DNA from: Dallia pectoralis
Lineage: Eukaryota > Chordata > Actinopteri > Esociformes > Umbridae
Assembly (NCBI GenBank): GCA_029465975.1
Contig: CM055743.1
Location: forward strand, 17,465,507-17,529,506
DNA length: 64,000 bases
Direction: 5' to 3'
Position 1 is the stretch's first letter. The number at the start of each line of letters is the position of its first letter. The notes under the pieces were generated by a model. It saw only the letters and a program-made list of their open reading frames with translations. It made no database searches and was not told where the DNA came from. Made by a program: the position numbers and the translations under genes. Shown here one piece after another: positions 1 to 10,524 of the stretch.

Positions 1-545
1 AGGACACATATTGTAATCTCACATATATATTATTATTATTATGTGTGCTTGACTATGGTCAAGGACACATATTGTAATCTCACATATATATTATTATTAT
101 GTGTGCTTGACTATGGTCAAGGACACATATTGTAATCTCACATATATATTATTATGTGTGCTTGACTATGGTCAAGGACACATATTGTAATCTCACATAT
201 ATATTATTATTATTATTATTATTATGTGTGCTTGACTATGGTCAAGGACACATATTGTAATCTCACATATATATTATTATTATTATTATTATTATTATGT
301 GTGCTTGACTATGGTCAAGGACACATATTGTAATCTCACATATATATTATTATTATTATTATTATTATTATGTGTGCTTGACTATGGTCAAGGACACATA
401 TTGTAATCTCACATATATATTATTATGTGTGCTTGACTATGGTCAAGGACACATATTGTAATCTCACATATATATTATTATGTGTGCTTGACTATGGTCA
501 AGGACACATATTGTAATCTCACATATATATTATTATTATTATATC
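1..545. repeat. Minisatellite, ~60-bp unit with nested variable (ATT)n
   Basis: About nine head-to-tail copies of a unit that starts AGGACACATATTGTAATCTC and ends GTGCTTGACTATGGTCA. Copies differ almost only in the number of ATT triplets (2 to about 9), so a microsatellite sits inside each minisatellite unit. The array runs off the left edge. No coding sequence. Confidence 0.95.
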
Positions 546-1400
546 AATTTTGTCCCCGCCTACTCCTCCCACAGTTTTTGCATTAGATGGACAAAAAAGG
601 TGTCAAAATGTGCGTCCCGAACTCTATTTAGTTGGCATTGTTTTGTAGAAGGTTTCGTTATGTAGTTTACGAAATATTAACGATTATGTCGCTAATTAAT
701 CCCCATTGAAATACATTGACGGAATCTTCAAAACTAGAGTGTGAGAGCCAATTCAGCAGAAAATGTAGAGAACATTTGTAAACTGCTACTGCTGCCTGAG
801 TTTCAACTCTTTACACACAAATGGCATATCAAAACGTTCATCTATTTGTGCTGTCACTCAAAATGTTCAAATATAAGCTGTAACATATATATTTATTTCG
901 TTATGTCCTTTTGTTTCCAACTTGCGCCTCCCCATAGACATCCATACAAACGGTGATTTTCTCCACTCTAATTTGAAAGCGATTTTTGGTGTTTTTTTGT
1001 TCGTTTGTAAATTGTGATAGCGCCTACATTTCTGGGGTTACAGATACATGTTATACATCAAAATGTCCGCCTGGTTCTTAGGATTCTCATGATGTAATTG
1101 TTTAAACTGTGTGAGTAAAACTCTGGTTAGTAGACCTAAAAGTATACGACCATGTCTGAATCTTTTGAAATGATAGACAGTGAAGCAGCATTTTCTGGTT
1201 ATTGATTGGCTAAATAGTAGGAACATTCTGGAAGGGGCGGGGGGAAGGAGGCAGCGCGCTCTGATATCGATGAGAACAGCTGGTCCTCCTGACAAAGGCA
1301 TGGCTGCCAGGCAACAGCCACAGACACTGCAATCAACAGCCACAGACATATCCTGCAGCAAAGAAAGAATGAATTAACGAATGAATGGGTAAGTTCTTTC
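546..1400. other. Intergenic, no gene seen
   Basis: Non-repetitive AT-rich DNA. The short open frames at 741-956, 1038-1361 and 1180-1377 have no recognisable domain, no codon-like composition and no splice context. I see no gene here. Confidence 0.6.
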
Positions 1401-1770
1401 TCTGGGTCTCTGTTTACACTATAGCATGTTAGCTAGCGTTAGCGCGCTAGCTAGCGTTAGCTACTACTGTAAGTTTATGCATACATTCAGACAGCCTGCA
1501 GCAATGAATGGATGGGTAACCTCTTTCTCTGTTTACACGTTAGCATGTTAGCTAGCGTTAGCGCGCTAGCTATCGTTAGCATGTTAGCTAGCGTTAGCTA
1601 CTACTGTAAGTTCATGCATACATTCAGACAGCCTGCAGCAATGAATGGATGGGTAACTTCTTTCTCTGGGTCTCTGTTTACACGTTAGCATGTTAGCTAG
1701 CGTTAGCGCGCTAGCTAGCGTTAGCATGTTAGCTAGCGTTAGCCTGCTAGCTAGCGTTAGCTACTACTGT
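1400..1770. repeat. Tandem repeat rich in GCTAGC/GTTAGC palindromes
   Basis: Three copies of a larger unit of about 130-150 bp (GAATGGATGGGTAAC, then TTCTTTCTCTG, then GTTTACAC). Each ends in a run of short palindromic words GTTAGC, GCTAGC and GCGCGCTAGC. The palindromic runs could form hairpins. Confidence 0.85.
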
Positions 1771-3345
1771 AGTAATGAGTAATGACTGATAGGTTTAACA
1801 CATTGCATACTATCTTGCATGCAGCAGCAGTGTGTATTCATGAGTATTGACTGATAGGTTTAACCCATTGCATACTATGGTGCATGTTGCAGCAGTGTGT
1901 ATTCATGAGTAAAGACTGATAGGTTTAACACATTGTATACTATGGTGGTTTAACACATTGTATACTATGGTGCTTGTAGCAGCAGTGTGTATTCATGAGT
2001 AATGACTGATAGGTTTATATACATTGTATACTTGACAGGGAGGTATGAACCAGTCAATAAAAATAAGTACATATTAACTGAGAAGATTTAAACATGTGCT
2101 AAACTCCTGTCCATTGTACTGTCTTCTCTTTTTCACAGAGGTCACGGTGATAGGATAGGATGGAAAGGCCCAGGAAAAACATTTGAAGCCGGTGTGAAGC
2201 AAACCTTGCCCCCCCCCACCAATGAACTATTACTGGTAATTTAATGTAAACTGTTGAGGGTTTCCCTTCTTTAAAGAAGGCTACCTGATGAGTCCATGTT
2301 TATTCTATAACAAATCAAAAGTCACTGCGTCAGGGCTGGCAGGAAAGTGATATGAGACAGGGGGCCTGTATGGTAACTTCCTGTTGAGCTTGACTGCCAG
2401 GTTAATACTAACTGTACGTTTATACAATACTAAAGCATGTGAATTGTTGCTGCTTGCTCGCCCTCCCTTTAGGCATCCCCCCAAAGGCTCTTAAGAGCCA
2501 ATTCACAAATGTTCTTTTACAGAACGTTGTGTGTGTGTGATGTATGTATGTATGTATGTATATAATGTTTGTTGCAATGATATTATTTCAATGCTGATGG
2601 TATCATGTGCTCTGCAGGAGTGTTGCTGTATCTTGCCTAACACCAGTAGGGTTGTTTACCTAACATTAGTAGGGTCGTTTACTTAACACTAGTGGGGTTT
2701 TTTGCCTATCTGTTGTGGGGTTTGTTTTGTCTTGTCCCTCACAGGCTATGCCAAGCTCTCTTCTGGTCCTCCCTGGCTCTGTTGTCCTGCTAAGTAACAC
2801 GTGACACATATGACCGGGAGGTATGAACCAGTCAATAAAAATAAGTACATATTAACTGAGAAGATTTAAACATGTGCTAAACTCCTGTCCATTGTACTGT
2901 CTTCTCTTTTTCACAGAGGTCACGGTGATAGGATAGGATGGAAAGGCCCAGGAAAAACATTTGAAGCCGGTGTGAAGCAAACCTTGCCCCCCCCACCAAT
3001 GAACTATTACTGGTAATTTAATGTAAACTGTTGAGGGTTTCCCTTCTTTAAAGAAGGCTACCTGATGAGTCCATGTTTATTCTATAACAAATCAAAAGTC
3101 ACTGCGCCAGGGCTGGCAGGAAAGTGATATGAGACAGGGGGCCTGTATGGTAACTTCCTTTTGAGCTTGACTGCCAGGTTAATACTAACTGTACGTTTAT
3201 ACAATACTAAAGCATGTGAATTGTTGCTGCTTGCTCTCCCTCCCTTTAGGCATCCCCCCATTGCATATTATGGTGCTTGCAGCAGTAGTGTGTATTCATG
3301 AGTAATGACTGATAGGTTTAACACATTGCATACTATGGCGCAGCA
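1765..3345. repeat. ~70-80-bp repeats interrupted by a duplicated 446-bp block
   Basis: Units containing TGACTGATAGGTTTAACA, CATTGCATACTATGGTG and GCAGCAGTGTGTATTCATGAG run from 1765 to 2035 and resume at about 3262-3345. Between them lie two near-identical copies of a 446-bp segment, 2038-2483 and 2816-3260, separated by about 330 bp of unrelated DNA. The copies differ by a few substitutions and the length of a C run. Confidence 0.85.
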
Positions 3346-3534
3346 GCAGCAGTGTCACCTCAGTTTGGCAGTTGATATCAGTACACAGTCGACTACGGGT
3401 GGCCGCAAGCACACATCATCACAATTTCTGCAGAAATTGTACGCTATCTAGTTAATATAAATATATAATGTTGAAAAGCTACAGCCTCGTCCTTCCATGA
3501 CTTTTCCTAAATACGTGCATTTTACCTTGTCCCG

Positions 3535-3720
3535 TTTTCAGAAACTGGACGCGTTTTGGTCTGATCTCGTTTTGGTCTGATCTATATTGGACTCGTTTTG
3601 GTCTGGTCTATATGAAACTGGATCCGTTTTGGTCTGGTCTGTTTAAAACTGGACGCGTTTTGGTCTAGTCTACATGAAAATGGACGCGTTTTGGTCCGAT
3701 CTATATGAAACTGGATATAT
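3535..3720. repeat. Short degenerate tandem repeat
   Basis: About six imperfect copies of a 30-38-bp unit with the core GTTTTGGTCTGATCTA and GAAACTGGACGC. No coding function seen. Confidence 0.75.
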
Positions 3721-4440
3721 GTAACGGATTAGTTTGCCACTCATAACAACACTAATGAACACTGTGCGCAGTGCAACCGGTTAGTATGCGTGTCCTGCTC
3801 AGGCAGACAAAAGCTGCGAGATATACATAGATAATAGATTGATTGGCTTGGTTGAATTTGAATGAACTAAAAAAAAGAGGTAGGCCTACGTTTATAAAGA
3901 AATATATGTTTTACTTAATAAACAGAACGAAAATATAAAACGAAAGTGATTAATGTATCTACCGGGTAACAGCAGAATATACCCGACCGTGACCAATATA
4001 CAAACTGTAAAATACGTGTTTCATTGTCTACAGTGCCTTAATTACTGGACTGTAATTACTATAGGCTAATACATTTTCCAAATGTAAATGATCGAATTAT
4101 ACACTGTAGCCTAATGTTTGTATTTCAAGAGTCTGTGTTGCAATATATACGGCCAATCATGCGCAAATCATTTGATTGCGCGTCGCTTGTGATCTAAAAT
4201 GTTTTAGCATTTATTACATCAAAATAGGACATACAGTTTGATGGATTTTCATTTATTCGATCTTTAGAAATATCATCATAGCCTGTGCATTTTAAAATCA
4301 TGGTTTTAATTTTGTGTTGTATGGTTACATAAGACAATAAATACCTTGTTACCTTGTATGGCTATATTTTTTAAATGGAGATATAATTTGCTTGTATTGC
4401 GGCTCAGTAATTTGCAAAATTGTCTTAAAAAGCAACATGA
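3721..4440. other. AT-rich intergenic; possible 3' flank of the IFI44-like gene
   Basis: No gene seen. On the minus strand, AATAAA words lie at 4257-4252 and 4218-4213, about 380-420 bp downstream of the IFI44-like stop codon, and could serve as poly(A) signals. This is only a motif match. Confidence 0.35.
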
Positions 4441-4530
4441 AAAAGAATCGTGATAAAATCGTGAATCGTGATTTTTCCTGAAAAAATCGTGATATGATAT
4501 TTTTCCCATATCGCCCACCCCTAAGGCTAA
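4430..4530. mobile_element. Solo end of a fish interspersed element (hAT-like end)
   Basis: Runs of ATCGTGAATCGTGATTTTT followed by CCATATCGCCCACCCCTA. The latter resembles the terminal inverted repeat of hAT-type elements (TAGGGGTGGGCGATAT on the other strand). The matching opposite end is not visible, so this is called a fragment. Confidence 0.45.
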
Positions 4531-4635
4531 CCTAAAAGCAGTTAAGTCACAAGTCCACACTTCGATTAGTTCCTATGCGCACCGGCCCAGATGTAATGTA
4601 ATGCCATACAGGACATGGAATTGTAGGTTTCAAAG

Positions 4636-4827
4636 TTACAAACTAGGTGAAATGTGTGGTTCCTCGGGTTGGTTCTCGAAGAAGCTATCGGCATAATTCA
4701 ACATTTGATCCAAAACACTGAGCAGCAGGATATCTGCGACCGGATTTAGCTCCAACTCCTGGCTGTAGTTCTTTACCGGTAAAACACAGGACAGAGGAAT
4801 CCCAAGAGCTGCACTCATCTCCTGGGC
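4636..4827 (-). CDS. IFI44-like last coding exon
   Basis: Acceptor TTTTCAG|GCC at 4828; reads AQEMSAALGIPLSCVLPVKN, then SQELELNPVADILLLSVLDQ, and ends ENQPEEPHISPSL with a TAA at 4638-4636. The C-terminus length matches the family. Confidence 0.87.
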   Translation of the reverse strand, partial: AQEMSAALGIPLSCVLPVKNYSQELELNPVADILLLSVLDQMLNYADSFFENQPEEPHISPSL

Positions 4828-6049
4828 CTGAAAAGAAAGAAAACACACGCTCTTTATTTCCCACGTCGATAAATAAGTGTGTGTACGATTCACACGTGAA
4901 ACACATGCCAGGACTTTGAAATAAAAGAAATATAACCGCTCACCTTTCGTTGTATGTAATGGCTGGAATAAACGTTGTGCAGTTCTTCTGACACTAGGGG
5001 GCAGGCTTCGTCCACTTTGGTCAGTAATAGCAGTTGGGGAATGCCTAGAGCCAACAGGAGATGTCAGGAAAGTTACTCATATTGACTGATCCAAATGCAA
5101 TACCCACTTAACTTAAACATCCTTAGGAAGTAAATATATGTTTTTATGTATACAAAGTTTTAAAGCACATTATTTTCATAGAGAACAACTTACATCGCCC
5201 CATATTTATTACGTGCATACGATACTAGGTAAAAAAATACAATCCAATAAAGTGCACTGACTAATTTGTCACCGATGTGCCCATTCACTCACCCAATTGA
5301 TTGGTCTTCTGGCGAATCGCCGCCAACTTCTCCACCATTTCGGGCGACATCAGAGAGACGCTGCCTGCGTCCACCACGTACACCACACAGTGGATCTGAT
5401 CCTTCAGACTGACGCTCTTCTGGTACCCTGGGGCGTCCTCTCTCAACGGTGTCACGGGATTAAACTACAAATAAAAAGAAAAACGCACCGGTTGTTTTAC
5501 TTCGCTCTGTTCGATTTGACCGACTACGTGTTTTGTCCCAAACGTGGCGGAGTTAGCCTCCCGCTTCCTGCTCGGGTCTAAATACCTGGTAGCGATCCCG
5601 AATGTGACCTTTATAGATGTTGACTACGTCGTCGATGTTCAGGCCAGCTCCTGGTTCATCCTCCAGTCCCATAGTGTCACACAGGACCAGTGGCGTGGGC
5701 TTTCCCCCCTTTCCTGACTTGATCGTGAAGGAGCGAAACTACCGGAAGACAACACGGTCAGGTGGACCATAAAGGACAGGCCCGCTCATATTATTGGTAC
5801 CACACACACAGTACCTGGTTGGTAAGGCTTGTACCAGCGCTGCCACACATGGCCTGACTGGTCATGTTTCCTCTGAAGATGGAGTTGATGGAGTTGAAGA
5901 AGCTAGACTTGCCAGCCCCCACGGGACCCAGCAGGAGAACCCGGGCATTGCTCACTGATTTAACCATTGGCTTGTAGTCCAGGACTTTTTCCTTTAACTC
6001 CACTTTCCTCCTGGTAATGCAGTAAAGCAGGGATAATTATGCCCGATGA

Positions 6050-6117
<68 letters not shown>

Positions 6118-8640
6118 ATACTCAGAGGTCCACAGCATGTTTCTCCAAGGTTTCGTCAGAAAGGATCCAATGCCTGGATGGGGAAAGATTTGTTTGATAT
6201 CTCTTTTAAAAAACATTTTTTTTAATTACAACCGATCATATAGTGAAACATGTTTTGGTAATTATTACAATAGATGCAGATCATATAGTGTAAATATTTT
6301 GGTAATTATGCAATAGATGCAGATCATATAGTGAAACATATTTTGGTAATTATTTAATAGATGCAGATCATATAGTGAAACATGTTTAGGTAATTATTTA
6401 ATAGATGCAGATCATATAGTGTAACATATTTTGGTAATTATTCAATAGATGCAGATCATATAGTGTAACATGTTTTGGTAATTATTACAATAGATGCAGA
6501 TCATATAGTGTAACATATTTTGGTAATTATTCAATAGATGCAGATCATATAGTGAAACATGTTTTGGTAATTATTACAATAGATGCAGATCATATAGTGT
6601 AACATGTTTTGGAAAATATTCACTAGATGCAGATCATATAGTGAAACATGTTTAGGTAATTATTTAATAGATGCAGATCATATAGTGAAACATGTTTAGG
6701 TAATTATTTAATAGATGCAGATCATATAGTGTAACATGTTTAGGTAATTATTTAATAGATGCAGATCATATAGTGAAACATGTTTAGGTAATTATTTAAT
6801 AGATGCAGATCATATAGTGTAACATGTTTAGGTAATTATTTAATAGATGCAGATCATATAGTGTAACATGTTTTGGTAATTATTCAATAGATGCAGATCA
6901 TATAGTGAAACATGTTTTGGTAATTATTCAATAGATGCAGATCATATAGTGAAACATGTTTAGGTAATTATTTAATAGATGCAGATCATATAGTGAAACA
7001 TGTTTTGGTAATTATTCAATAGATGCAGATCATATAGTGAAACATGTTTTGGTAATTATTCAATAGATGCAGATCATATAGTGAAACATGTTTTGGTAAT
7101 TATTTAATAGATGCAGATCATATAGTGTAACATGTTTAGGTAATTATTTAATAGATGCAGATCATATAGTGTAACATGTTTTGGTAATTATTCAATAGAT
7201 GCAGATCATATAGTGAAACATGTTTTGGTAATTATTCAATAGATGCAGATCATATAGTGAAACATGTTTAGGTAATTATTTAATAGATGCAGATCATATA
7301 GTGTAACATGTTTAGGTAATTATTTAATAGATGCAGATCATATAGTGTAACATGTTTAGGTAATTATTTAATAGATGCAGATCATATAGTGTAACATGTT
7401 TTGGTAATATGGTATAAGGAGCCACTCACCCTCCACGCGGTACACCTCACATTCACTCAACTGCAGGTTGTTGCCAAGCATTTGTACTGCATCAAAGTTG
7501 TAACCGTTGTCTGCGTTATATTGGACTGTAGCTGTGTTGTCAAACAAAAACACCAAGGTGCCAAAATTGGGGCCAGTATTTGTATTGGTGAAACCATACT
7601 GGCCATTGGCACTAGACACGCTGAAGGGCTTTTCATCACCAGTAGTGATGCAGTAGAGGAAGGCTTTGTCGTCATTAACAGCATGTCCAGTCTGGGTGTA
7701 GTCTTGGCTGGTATAGGCCCCAAACAGGACCCCAGCGCTGTTGAACGCGGCGACTACAGTGGGTCCCTGGATGTCACAGCGGCCGTGAAACGCTGCGGCC
7801 GTGTAACCGTGGACACTGGCTTTGTAGAGGAGACTTAGTTTGACGTTGCCGAAAAAAGACAGCAGCTTCTTCTTCTGATTTCCAGAAAGACTGGATGTTA
7901 TCACGCTCATGGTTACACCGAGGAGGTAAAGCAGGAGAGACACCTGATGGGAAATATATAAATCACATGCATGGTTATAAGAGTGACATAAAAAAATCAT
8001 AAGAATATCCTGACAACCAAAATGTATTGAAACATTTGGTTTCGGCATCCACAGGGTGTATCCAAATACAGTCGGCTTGCAACTTGACAGATATGGATCC
8101 ACCCCAAAATGCCCAGATAATAGTTGCATAAATATCACACCCTGGAATGCGGAATTCACATAAAGCACCTTTAAGAGGGCGACATTTTCTCAGTATTGTT
8201 GTGTTGCCTACACATTGATTTAGTCTGCATTTGCCTCAAACTGTTTTTCAGGGTATTTATCATCATATCCCATCTTAATCGATGTTTGCAAACCACTTTA
8301 TATTGAAACATCCGAGACAGATTCAAGGTACTTAAACATACTTTGAACCTCAGGATAAATGTTTCATACCGACTATTAACCCAGAACTATCTTGGGTTTT
8401 GTTTGTGTCGATTGAGTCATGTGTTAAAAACATACATTAAAATGTACCTGCAGAATTGTCCCCAAAATATCCACTCTATAATTTGCCACATTATCTAGAT
8501 TTGCATGCATAACAAAATCTTTCAAAAGGGCTAAATGATCTAGACCGGTTATTCTGCTTTTATAGTGCATAGTACCCACTTACCAGCCGTATGGTTCCCA
8601 CCGACAGACTATGTCGAGCCCAACAGAAATAAGTTAACAC
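4636..8640 (-). CDS. Interferon-induced protein 44-like gene (TLDc + P-loop GTPase-like)
   Basis: Whole-gene entry; exons are listed separately. Exon order (minus strand): 5' UTR ~8640-8584; 7943-7430 (AUG at 7910, TLDc domain); 6173-6118; 6010 or 5997-5815; 5738-5586; 5464-5293; 5044-4944; 4827-4636 (stop). The product is about 445 residues if the 5997 acceptor is used, close to human IFI44 (444). Seen: the TLDc-type N-half, P-loop GPVGAGKS, switch-like DTMGLE (DxxG) and TKVDE (TKxD), which are nucleotide-binding motifs. Known of the family: cytoplasmic interferon-induced proteins linked to antiviral and antiproliferative responses. The gene could be IFI44 or IFI44L, since fish carry lineage-specific copies. 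One exon junction has a phase problem, so a recent pseudogene is possible. Confidence 0.88.
4944..5044 (-). CDS. IFI44-like exon 7 (TKxD)
   Basis: Acceptor CTCTAG|GC, donor AAG|GTGAGC, 101 nt, phase 1 to 0. Codes IPQLLLLTKVDEACPLVSEE followed by LHNVYSSHYIQRK. TKVD is the G4-like base-recognition motif. Confidence 0.87.
5293..5464 (-). CDS. IFI44-like exon 6
   Basis: Acceptor TTTGTAG|TTT with a T-rich tract, donor G|GTGAGT, 172 nt, ends phase 1. Codes FNPVTPLREDAPGYQKSVSL, then HCVVYVVDAGSVSLMSPEM, then EKLAAIRQKTNQLG. This is the hydrophobic strand before the TKxD motif. Confidence 0.87.
5586..5738 (-). CDS. IFI44-like exon 5 (DxxG)
   Basis: Acceptor CCGGTAG|TTT, donor CAG|GTATTT, 153 nt, phase 0-0. 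Begins FRSFTIKSGKGGKPTPLVLC and contains DTMGLEDEPG, the G3-like DxxG motif, then NIDDVVNIYKGHIRDRYQ. Typical of the IFI44 GTPase-like domain. Confidence 0.88.
5815..6010 (-). CDS. IFI44-like exon 4 (P-loop)
   Basis: Codes KEKVLDYKPMVKSVSNARVL then GPVGAGKSSFFNSINSIFRG and SAGTSLTNQ; GPVGAGKS is the Walker A/G1 motif. Donor CAG|GTACTG is at 5814. The strongest acceptor is TTACCAG|G at 6011 (exon from 6010), but that leaves the join with the previous exon one base out. An AG at 5999-5998 (exon from 5997, TTA AAG GAA) restores the frame at the cost of about four residues. Confidence 0.82.
6053..6115. repeat. (GT)n microsatellite, ~31 dinucleotides
   Basis: Near-pure GT run inside the short intron of the IFI44-like gene, directly beside the splice donor of exon 3. 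Confidence 0.97.
6118..6173 (-). CDS. IFI44-like small exon 3
   Basis: Too short for an ORF scan; found by phase and homology. Acceptor CATCCAG|GC at 6174 joins phase 1 to read GIGSFLTKPWRNMLWTSEY, matching the family's PWR..W..E block after RVEG. Donor TAT|GTAACA at 6117 opens directly into a (GT)n microsatellite. The exon ends in phase 0, while the best acceptor of the next exon needs phase 2. Confidence 0.65.
6225..7410. repeat. 44-bp intronic minisatellite, ~27 copies
   Basis: Unit: AATAGATGCAGATCATATAG, then TG[AT]AACATGTTT[TA]GG, then TAATTATT. Copies vary at a few diagnostic sites (GAAAC/GTAAC, TTTTGG/TTTAGG). It fills the intron between the TLDc exon and the small exon 3 and stops about 20 bp short of the donor at 7429. 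Confidence 0.97.
7430..7943 (-). CDS. IFI44-like exon 2 (start codon, TLDc domain)
   Basis: Acceptor CATCAG|GTG at 7944; AUG at 7910-7908; donor G|GTGAGT at 7429, phase 1. It codes MSVITSSLSGNQKKKLLSFF onward, with GYTAAAFHGRCDIQGPTVV and the TLDc ending LQLSECEVYRVEG. In frame upstream of the AUG is more open sequence, but the acceptor lies within it, so the methionine at 7910 is preferred over the one at 8168. Confidence 0.88.
8584..8640 (-). other. IFI44-like 5' UTR exon (approximate start)
   Basis: A strong donor, ACGGCTG|GTAAGTGGG, at 8583 pairs with the acceptor at 7944. The start of transcription cannot be read from sequence and is placed near 8640 because the ISREs lie just upstream. 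Non-coding. Confidence 0.55.
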
Positions 8641-8688
8641 TTTAGGCTTGTCTTTTAGGGACTTTCACACGAGGCTATTACAAAAGTA

Positions 8689-8724
8689 GGTTTCTTTTTC
8701 ACATTGATGAGTTTCACTTTCAGT
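8689..8724 (-). promoter_or_regulatory. Two ISRE motifs upstream of the IFI44-like gene
   Basis: Plus-strand words GGTTTCTTTTTCAC (8689-8702) and AGTTTCACTTTCAGT (8710-8724) both fit the interferon-stimulated response element core TTTCNNTTTC exactly. They sit about 50-85 bp upstream of the inferred transcription start. The family is interferon-induced, so binding by ISGF3/IRF is the natural reading; this is inference from motif and position. Confidence 0.7.
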
Positions 8725-8731
8725 ATGACGC

Positions 8732-8739
8732 GTCCTAAG
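8732..8739 (+). repeat. Left target-site duplication of the 4-kb element
   Basis: GTCCTAAG immediately before the left terminal inverted repeat; the identical 8-mer follows the right terminus at 12738-12745. Confidence 0.85.
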
Positions 8740-9134
8740 CATAGACATAATATACACAGACGCCACATCCGCTGCAGAATATATAGATGCCACAGCACTG
8801 TGCAGCATATTCCTGCTTAAATCGGCGGACCATCGCCAGCAGGGCTCGGGGGATTACCTTTCACAAGTAAGATTTAATATTTCCGTATTATTGGTTGTGT
8901 TTTGTGAAAATAATATTACCAGTGAGTAGAGAAGGAGCAAGTATCTTAGATATTACTGTACTGAAATCTAAGTATGCTAGCTTGGCTATGTTTACTTCAC
9001 CGGCCGGTGTTCACCCGATTATGAACTGAGACTTGATAAGTCATATAACACTTAGATTACAAGTGACACAATAATGCTATTGTAGAAATATAACCTATTA
9101 TTACTGGTATAACATTGGCCATTTACACAGCACA

Positions 9135-9895
9135 TACTGTATTATCAGAATGGATTATCAGACTGTATTATCAGACCGGATTATCAGACCGGATTATCAG
9201 ACTGGATTATCAGACTGGATTATCAGACTGTATCAGACTGTATTATCAGACTGTATATCAGACTGTATCATTAGACTGTATTATCAGACTGTATTATCAG
9301 ACTGTATATCAGACTGTATCATCAGACTGTATTATCAATCAATCAATCAAATTTATTTATAAAGCCCTTTTTACAACAAAAGTTGTCACAAAGTGCTTTT
9401 ACAATCACCAGCCTGAATCCGACAGAGCAAACATCAACAAGTTGAACAAGTTGACACACGGCGGCTAGGAAAAACTCCCTGAAAGTCAGATTTAGGAAGA
9501 AACCTAGAGAGGAGCCAGGCTCTGAGGGATCACCAGTCCTCTTCTGGCTGGGCTGGGTCAGTTTATGACAGTACAACAAGCGAGGTGCGAAAAACTGAGA
9601 AAGCAAAATAGTCCGGGATGTCCAGGAGGGATGATGGATTTGATAGGACTTGGAGGAAGAAGCTCCGGTTGCACCAGCTGTTCTATTATCAGACTGTATT
9701 ATCAGACTGGATTATCAGACTGGATTATCAGACTGTATCAGACTGTATTATCAGACTGTATCATTAGACTGTATGATCAGACCGGATTACCAGACCGTAT
9801 TATCAGACCGTATTACCAGACTGTATATCAGACTGTTTTACCAGACTGTATATCAGACTGTATCATTAGACTGTATGATCAGACTGTATTATCAG
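9135..9895. repeat. 13-bp minisatellite split by a SINE-like insertion
   Basis: Units of about 13 bp (GACTGTATTATCA, with variants GACCGGATTATCA and GACTGTATATCA) occupy 9135-9337 and resume at 9683-9895. The break is filled by the interspersed repeat at about 9338-9682. The short frames here are repeat shadows. Confidence 0.93.
9338..9682 (+). mobile_element. Fish interspersed repeat (SINE-like), copy 1
   Basis: Starts ATCAATCAATCAAATTTATT, then AAAGCCCTTTTTACA, ACAAAGTGCTTTTACA, GGCTAGGAAAAACTCCCT, GAAGAAACCTAGAGAGGA and GCCAGGCTCTGAGGG. A second copy is at 37946-38140. The pattern is familiar from salmonid and pike genomes. It inserted into the 13-bp minisatellite. Confidence 0.8.
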
Positions 9896-9975
9896 TGTTG
9901 GGCAGACGCTGTGTGCAGTTGCTGTGAGCACTGTGTAAATCACTATATAAATATGTATTATTTTTTTAATATTAG

Positions 9976-10180
9976 GTTCTGAGAGGTGCAGAGAGGGTGA
10001 TCCGCCGAGCTTCATCAATCCAAGCTCCTAAGGTGTCGACAGTCACACACATTGTCCGAGAGGAGATTGGAACGAAGGATGTTTTTCTGCTGGGGAACAC
10101 ATTGAGGAGACCCAGATTGGCATTGACAACCATCATTCAGACTTGTTGTCATTGGTTGTGTTTGTGTTTCTCAAGCTAAG
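9976..10180 (+). pseudogene. Possible transposon exon remnant, not identified
   Basis: After an AG at the end of a T-rich tract (TTTTTTTAATATTAG), the frame is open through VLRGAERVIRRASSIQAPKV and THIVREEIGTKDVFLLGN to a stop near 10179. I recognise no domain. It may be an exon of the host transposon's lost gene or chance. Confidence 0.25.
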
Positions 10181-10524
10181 GCTGAACCACGTTGCCAAAC
10201 TCACCTCTTTTGAACTGTAAAAAGGGAGCATGAGAAAGAAGCTCTGCAAAACAGTCCTCTTCCAGGGGTTTTAGTGGTGTGTGTGTCATATATAAAAAGC
10301 TTAAAGTAGAATATTATATAATCATGTATTGTTTTTTCAACTTATTAAATATCTGACTTTACTAACACTATCTGTTTCTGCTTCTCTATCATAATTATAG
10401 TGTGTGATTTGCAAAATACCTATCATAGCCTACATCACATCATATATCAGAATATTATATTACTGTTAAGCCGACTATGAATATTAAAATACGCTGAATC
10501 ATGTGTCCTGTGTCATAGCTACAT

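Noticed and set aside
7401..7838. 145-codon plus-strand frame
   Set aside because: Antisense shadow of the IFI44-like TLDc exon.
7911..8168. Extending the IFI44-like protein to the methionine at 8168
   Set aside because: A good acceptor at 7944 lies inside that stretch and the added residues resemble no TLDc N-terminus; AUG 7910 fits the family.
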